Assembly (NCBI GenBank): GCA_029339505.1
Contig: JAQISU010000033.1
Coordinates: 4,353,001-4,417,000 of the forward strand
DNA: 64,000 bases
Origin: Unio delphinus
Lineage: Eukaryota; Mollusca; Bivalvia; Unionida; Unionidae
Direction of reading: 5' to 3'
Of the stretch, positions 60,540-64,000 are shown piece by piece. The position numbers and the translations under genes were made by a program. Within the stretch, counting starts at the first letter, position 1, and each line of letters starts with the position of its first letter. The notes under the pieces are model-generated. The model saw only the letters and a program-made list of their open reading frames with translations, did not search any database and was not told where the DNA came from.

Positions 60540-62130
60540 TGTCCTAGTGATATCGATGGTCCAGTCAGCATGTACTATGACGTAAGCAATAAAACATTGG
60601 GGAAAATGTAACCTCAAACACATGACGATTATAAAAGAAGTAGTCGCATTGAGATTGAAAATGTACTTGATAAAGTTGGAGGACGATTCAAGAAAACGCG
60701 CCAAGATAATAACGAAACATTTGCTAACAATGTTGTCGCATTTGATGATTAGAGAGAGTTGCTTTTTGGCGAAAAAAAATACGCCAGCATAATTGTGTTA
60801 ATATCATATCTTGAATACAATCACGCCGAATAAGAATGGACTCTCTACCTATGACGACATGAGATCGTTTCCTAGATGATGTCAACACATTAGCCTACAT
60901 TCTATATAAAATCAACTCAGATGACATAGCGATAGTTGTTTTAGCTAGGTTGAGCCAGATCTAATTATAAAGAATAACAAACACCAAAATCAAAATATTA
61001 CAAAAATTAAATGACACCTTGTGCTGAAATTTAAAGTGTAGCGCACATAGTTAATAGTCGAGTAAGAAGGGGTTTTTATATACCGGTGCAACATTATTAA
61101 GCCAATATGGTATGATTTGCATACGTAATGTGATTTAGATGTTGTTATCGAAAAAAAACATTTCATGTTCCTGTGGTTAAGTAAGTTGCATGTATGAATT
61201 CGATTTCATAGCCCAGTTAGTGTAAACATAGTTTAAGGTGGGGATCTCTATGGTTTCTACGTTTGACACGGCAAGCACAAATTGATGCACCCTACCCCTA
61301 AGTCATGGCCTAGGTGCCTCTTTCTAGCACACAAACCGTTCTGAAATGTAATGTCATTTGAAAGTTTATCACACACAACATTTCTCAGGCATGTTGGTCC
61401 CTTAATGTGGGAATTATTTTAAATAAAATCCAATATATCATGCACTAATTAATTTTTATCGGATGTGTCATAGTTTAAAACTAATACGCATTTCTACAGA
61501 CCACTTGTAATCATATCCCAATGTGGATAGTATCTGTTTTCAACCGTACAAAGGTTGATTGACAACAACAGAAGTACGAATACGCGAATAGGTGGGGTTA
61601 CACAATCCCTACCTTTGTTAAAAACAGCTCTGGTATAACAATCAAGGAAATGTTTTAAAAATTCCCCAACATTCAACACCCCACCCCGACCAAAAAAAAA
61701 CAATAGAAGAAAGAACTTTCAGTTACCCTTTTTTCTAAATACTTCTAAACATTTCCGGAGTACCTCGTAACAGTGAAACGAAATAAACTTGTAACCACAT
61801 GTACTCCCCCTCCCCCAAATCGACTTGTAAGTCAATCTCTTGCCAAAACTAGTCAATACAATACTTATCAAGCGTTACTTAATACCGATATTTGGCATAG
61901 TTACCTTTCATACTGTATATACCAGCATCTAAATCGGATCCAACTGTTAGCTTCATTCGCACAGATCTAGGTCTATGCAGTTTGTTAGGAGTAAATAGGC
62001 ACACAAATAACACCTACCCGTATCTACCAGCGTATTTAGTGACTGCAGATAAGGTGCATGTTGTTTTGCAGTTGGACACAATCTATACACGAGTATATAC
62101 TGTAAACTTTGAACTTTCTCGATAAGATAC
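60540..62130. other. no recognisable gene
   Basis: No coding, RNA or mobile-element signature could be supported; a poly-C/A-rich stretch lies near 61805-61818. Confidence 0.35.
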
Positions 62131-62131
62131 G

Positions 62132-62135
<4 letters not shown>

Positions 62136-62201
<66 letters not shown>
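62136..62201. repeat. (AT)n array
   Basis: Pure AT dinucleotide run. Confidence 0.97.
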
Positions 62202-62204
<3 letters not shown>

Positions 62205-62395
62205 TGTTAATAGCCTTGTATTAATTTTAGTTTATGACTCAGGTATACATTTGGGTTCCCACTGGTAATATATGATAGTGATTTAATAATTTATCAACAA
62301 GAAGTAGTATATGGCTTTCAGAGCAGCAAATTTAAATTTGTGACAGCTATTGAATCCGAGGACATATTCATAATCGTAAACTACATATTTAATAC

Positions 62396-62396
<1 letters not shown>

Positions 62397-62426
<30 letters not shown>

Positions 62427-62490
62427 TGTATGTATGTATGTATGTATGTATGTATGTATGTATGTATGACTGACTGACTGACTGACTGAC
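62397..62490. repeat. (TATG)n followed by (GACT)n
   Basis: TATG tetranucleotide run to about 62467, then six GACT repeats to 62490. It directly borders the LINE fragment on its 3' side and may have seeded there. Confidence 0.97.
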
Positions 62491-62491
62491 T

Positions 62492-62682
62492 TTTTCCCCC
62501 TCCTTTAAATATTGGTATTACTAAACCTTGTTTAAAAGGGCATGGGTACTCCTCGGCCTCGTACACTTTTTTGAAGACAGTTTCAAGTAACTGTACACTG
62601 CTTTGAGTGTCCGCAAACAGTAAATGATCGGCAACAATACCGTCGTGACCACATGCCTTATCTTTATTGAAAGAACTAATTG
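62492..62682 (-). pseudogene. LINE reverse transcriptase fragment
   Basis: The minus-strand frame contains NKDKACGHDGIVADHLLFA, then KQGLVIPIFKGGGK, matching the LINE RT entry pattern (KA.G.DGi..E.L, then ..iP.yKg.gk). It is cut on one side by the tetranucleotide repeats and on the other by the start of the duplicated segment. Confidence 0.75.
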
Positions 62683-64000
62683 TGGAGCAGTTATATAGCG
62701 AAATGTGCATGGAAAGCATACATTAACTGGCCTAAGGTGTGGAGTTAAAATAGTTCCCTGTTATGGGGAAAGTTGCATAGTTTCTGCGGCGTGAACTTCT
62801 GGCTGTACGGATACCTGTGGAAGAGAAACCATTAAGATGTGTGATTTATAGATATTTGGCAGGTCAGAGACTTGTGGTCTTGTATATATTAAAGCTAAAC
62901 TTATGTATTGAACGGACACGTCGGGCTTTTTAATTACAGCTTACGTTGTATGGAAGTCCTTGGCAATTTGGGATAAACGTATGACTTCTAGGGGAAATCG
63001 AGTTCTTGTAAAGGTCTGGTTTTCTTGTAATCCAGGCGTTGGCAAAATACGGCCCGCAAGCCAGATGTAGCCTGCGATTTAGTTTTATCAGCTAATTTAT
63101 ATCATAGGATGTGGCTTTAAAATCACCAATCCAGCCTGCGCCATGGAGGTAGTTGCTCTTGCTTGTTCTAATCCATCGGTTGTACGAAGCAAGCGCACTT
63201 TCATCATGCACAAGCGTACCTGTCAGGTTTTCTCACGTTGTGCTATAAATTCTCACTCACGATACAATGGTCATTAACTATCATAGACTATATTTCTTCA
63301 TTAAACTTGATAATGGATTTGTCCTAATGGTTCCTTTCAGCTTGACAGTATAAACTTGTATTAAACTGCATATATTCTTGTGTGATAACGTTACATTACG
63401 TTATCGCATGCAAATAATTATTCCTCAAGATTCCTTTGTTTTAAACCGGTGGAAATAAAGTTGACTACTAGGGCTTATAATCCGGAGAGTATCAAGTGAT
63501 TCCAAATGCCGTGAACAAAATATGGATCCATAGGTTAGACATAAATAGTTGCTCACTCACATAATGTAAACTACAGCCATTTGACCTTTTTAATCTGAAT
63601 TTTTATAGTTTCTAAATAAAGTTCTGCGTAAATAATACGGCTACGATGTCACGAGTATTCAAGAAAGGTCAGATTATATTTCAGCTGCGATAGTTGATAT
63701 TACCAAAGTTATCCTGAAGGAGAGCTAATCGCAATTTTGCTTGGACTACTTGTAAGATTACGTACAATTATATTTCTCGAGTGAAAGGCTACGACAAAAC
63801 AATCACGTATGCTTTATACAAATTGCATCTAAATTAGATTCAGAGTCAAGAAAATCTGTATAAATATAATCTACGTCTGTATGGCTACAGCAGGGAAACT
63901 CAGATCTGATCAAATTAATCTAGTTTCTCTTTTGTAAGCTGGGGCCTATCAAAGTAACCTCTGGTTATTTCTGAAGACGTGAAAGATATGGTGTCGAACC
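62683..64000. repeat. 1.35-kb direct duplication, right copy (runs off window)
   Basis: Matches 57967-59340 up to the window edge, so its true extent is unknown. Includes a GC-rich hAT-like terminus at 63033-63076 (caggcgttggcaaaatacgg then cccgcaagcc), also present at 58367-58410 in the left copy. Confidence 0.9.

Noticed and set aside
62381..62719. 112-codon frame as a gene
   Set aside because: It is a LINE RT fragment fused by chance to tetranucleotide repeats and to the edge of the duplicated segment.

Overview
This is AT-rich, intron- and repeat-laden animal DNA. Long (AT)n, (CT)n and (TGTA)n arrays, spliceosomal GT...AG introns, a metazoan nuclear-receptor exon, a TNF-receptor-like gene and several eukaryotic transposon superfamilies exclude a prokaryote. 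The tRNA-headed SINEs with a '...cgtaaaac' type tail, the L2/CR1 LINEs and the Ty3/gypsy and Polinton remnants fit a mollusc (bivalve-like) genome; species is not determinable from sequence alone. No CRISPR array, rRNA or functional tRNA gene was seen.

Layout. 1-6030 is the 5' part of a minus-strand nuclear receptor gene: one exon (5483-6029) carries a complete DNA-binding domain, and the rest of the window to position 1 is intron with tandem repeats, a hAT MITE and a dispersed repeat copy. 6212-6385 is a TA-flanked MITE whose interior resembles the satellite at 1985-2750. 6971-10137 is a nearly complete but frameshifted hAT transposon nested inside a SINE. 13475-16160 is a 33-bp satellite split by a 2.03-kb pogo/Tigger-like element. 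18640-22110 holds LINE and SINE debris, including a 5'-truncated LINE flanked by a 126-bp direct repeat. 23.4-24.7 kb is a microsatellite cluster. 25130-28030 is a decayed L2-like LINE (minus strand). 30456-30642 is a hAT MITE, and 30671-32201 is the longer copy of the dispersed repeat also found at 3443.

The best host gene is on the plus strand at 32298-38562. Seven coding exons join with consistent phases into a 294-codon frame: signal peptide, TNFR-type cysteine-rich region, Thr/Pro stalk, one membrane segment and a 20-residue tail with no death domain. The dispersed repeat ends about 100 bp upstream of its start codon.

From 39 to 64 kb no confident host exon was found. There are coding-like but broken minus-strand fragments (42.4-44.8 kb), a gypsy remnant with primer binding site and gag (49.1-50.4 kb), a possible HECT-like fragment (54.3 kb), a decayed Polinton/Maverick-type DNA polymerase B (60.1-60.6 kb) beside a broken minus-strand frame related to the 42.5-kb fragments, and a diverged direct duplication of at least 1.3 kb (57967-59340 and 62683-64000).
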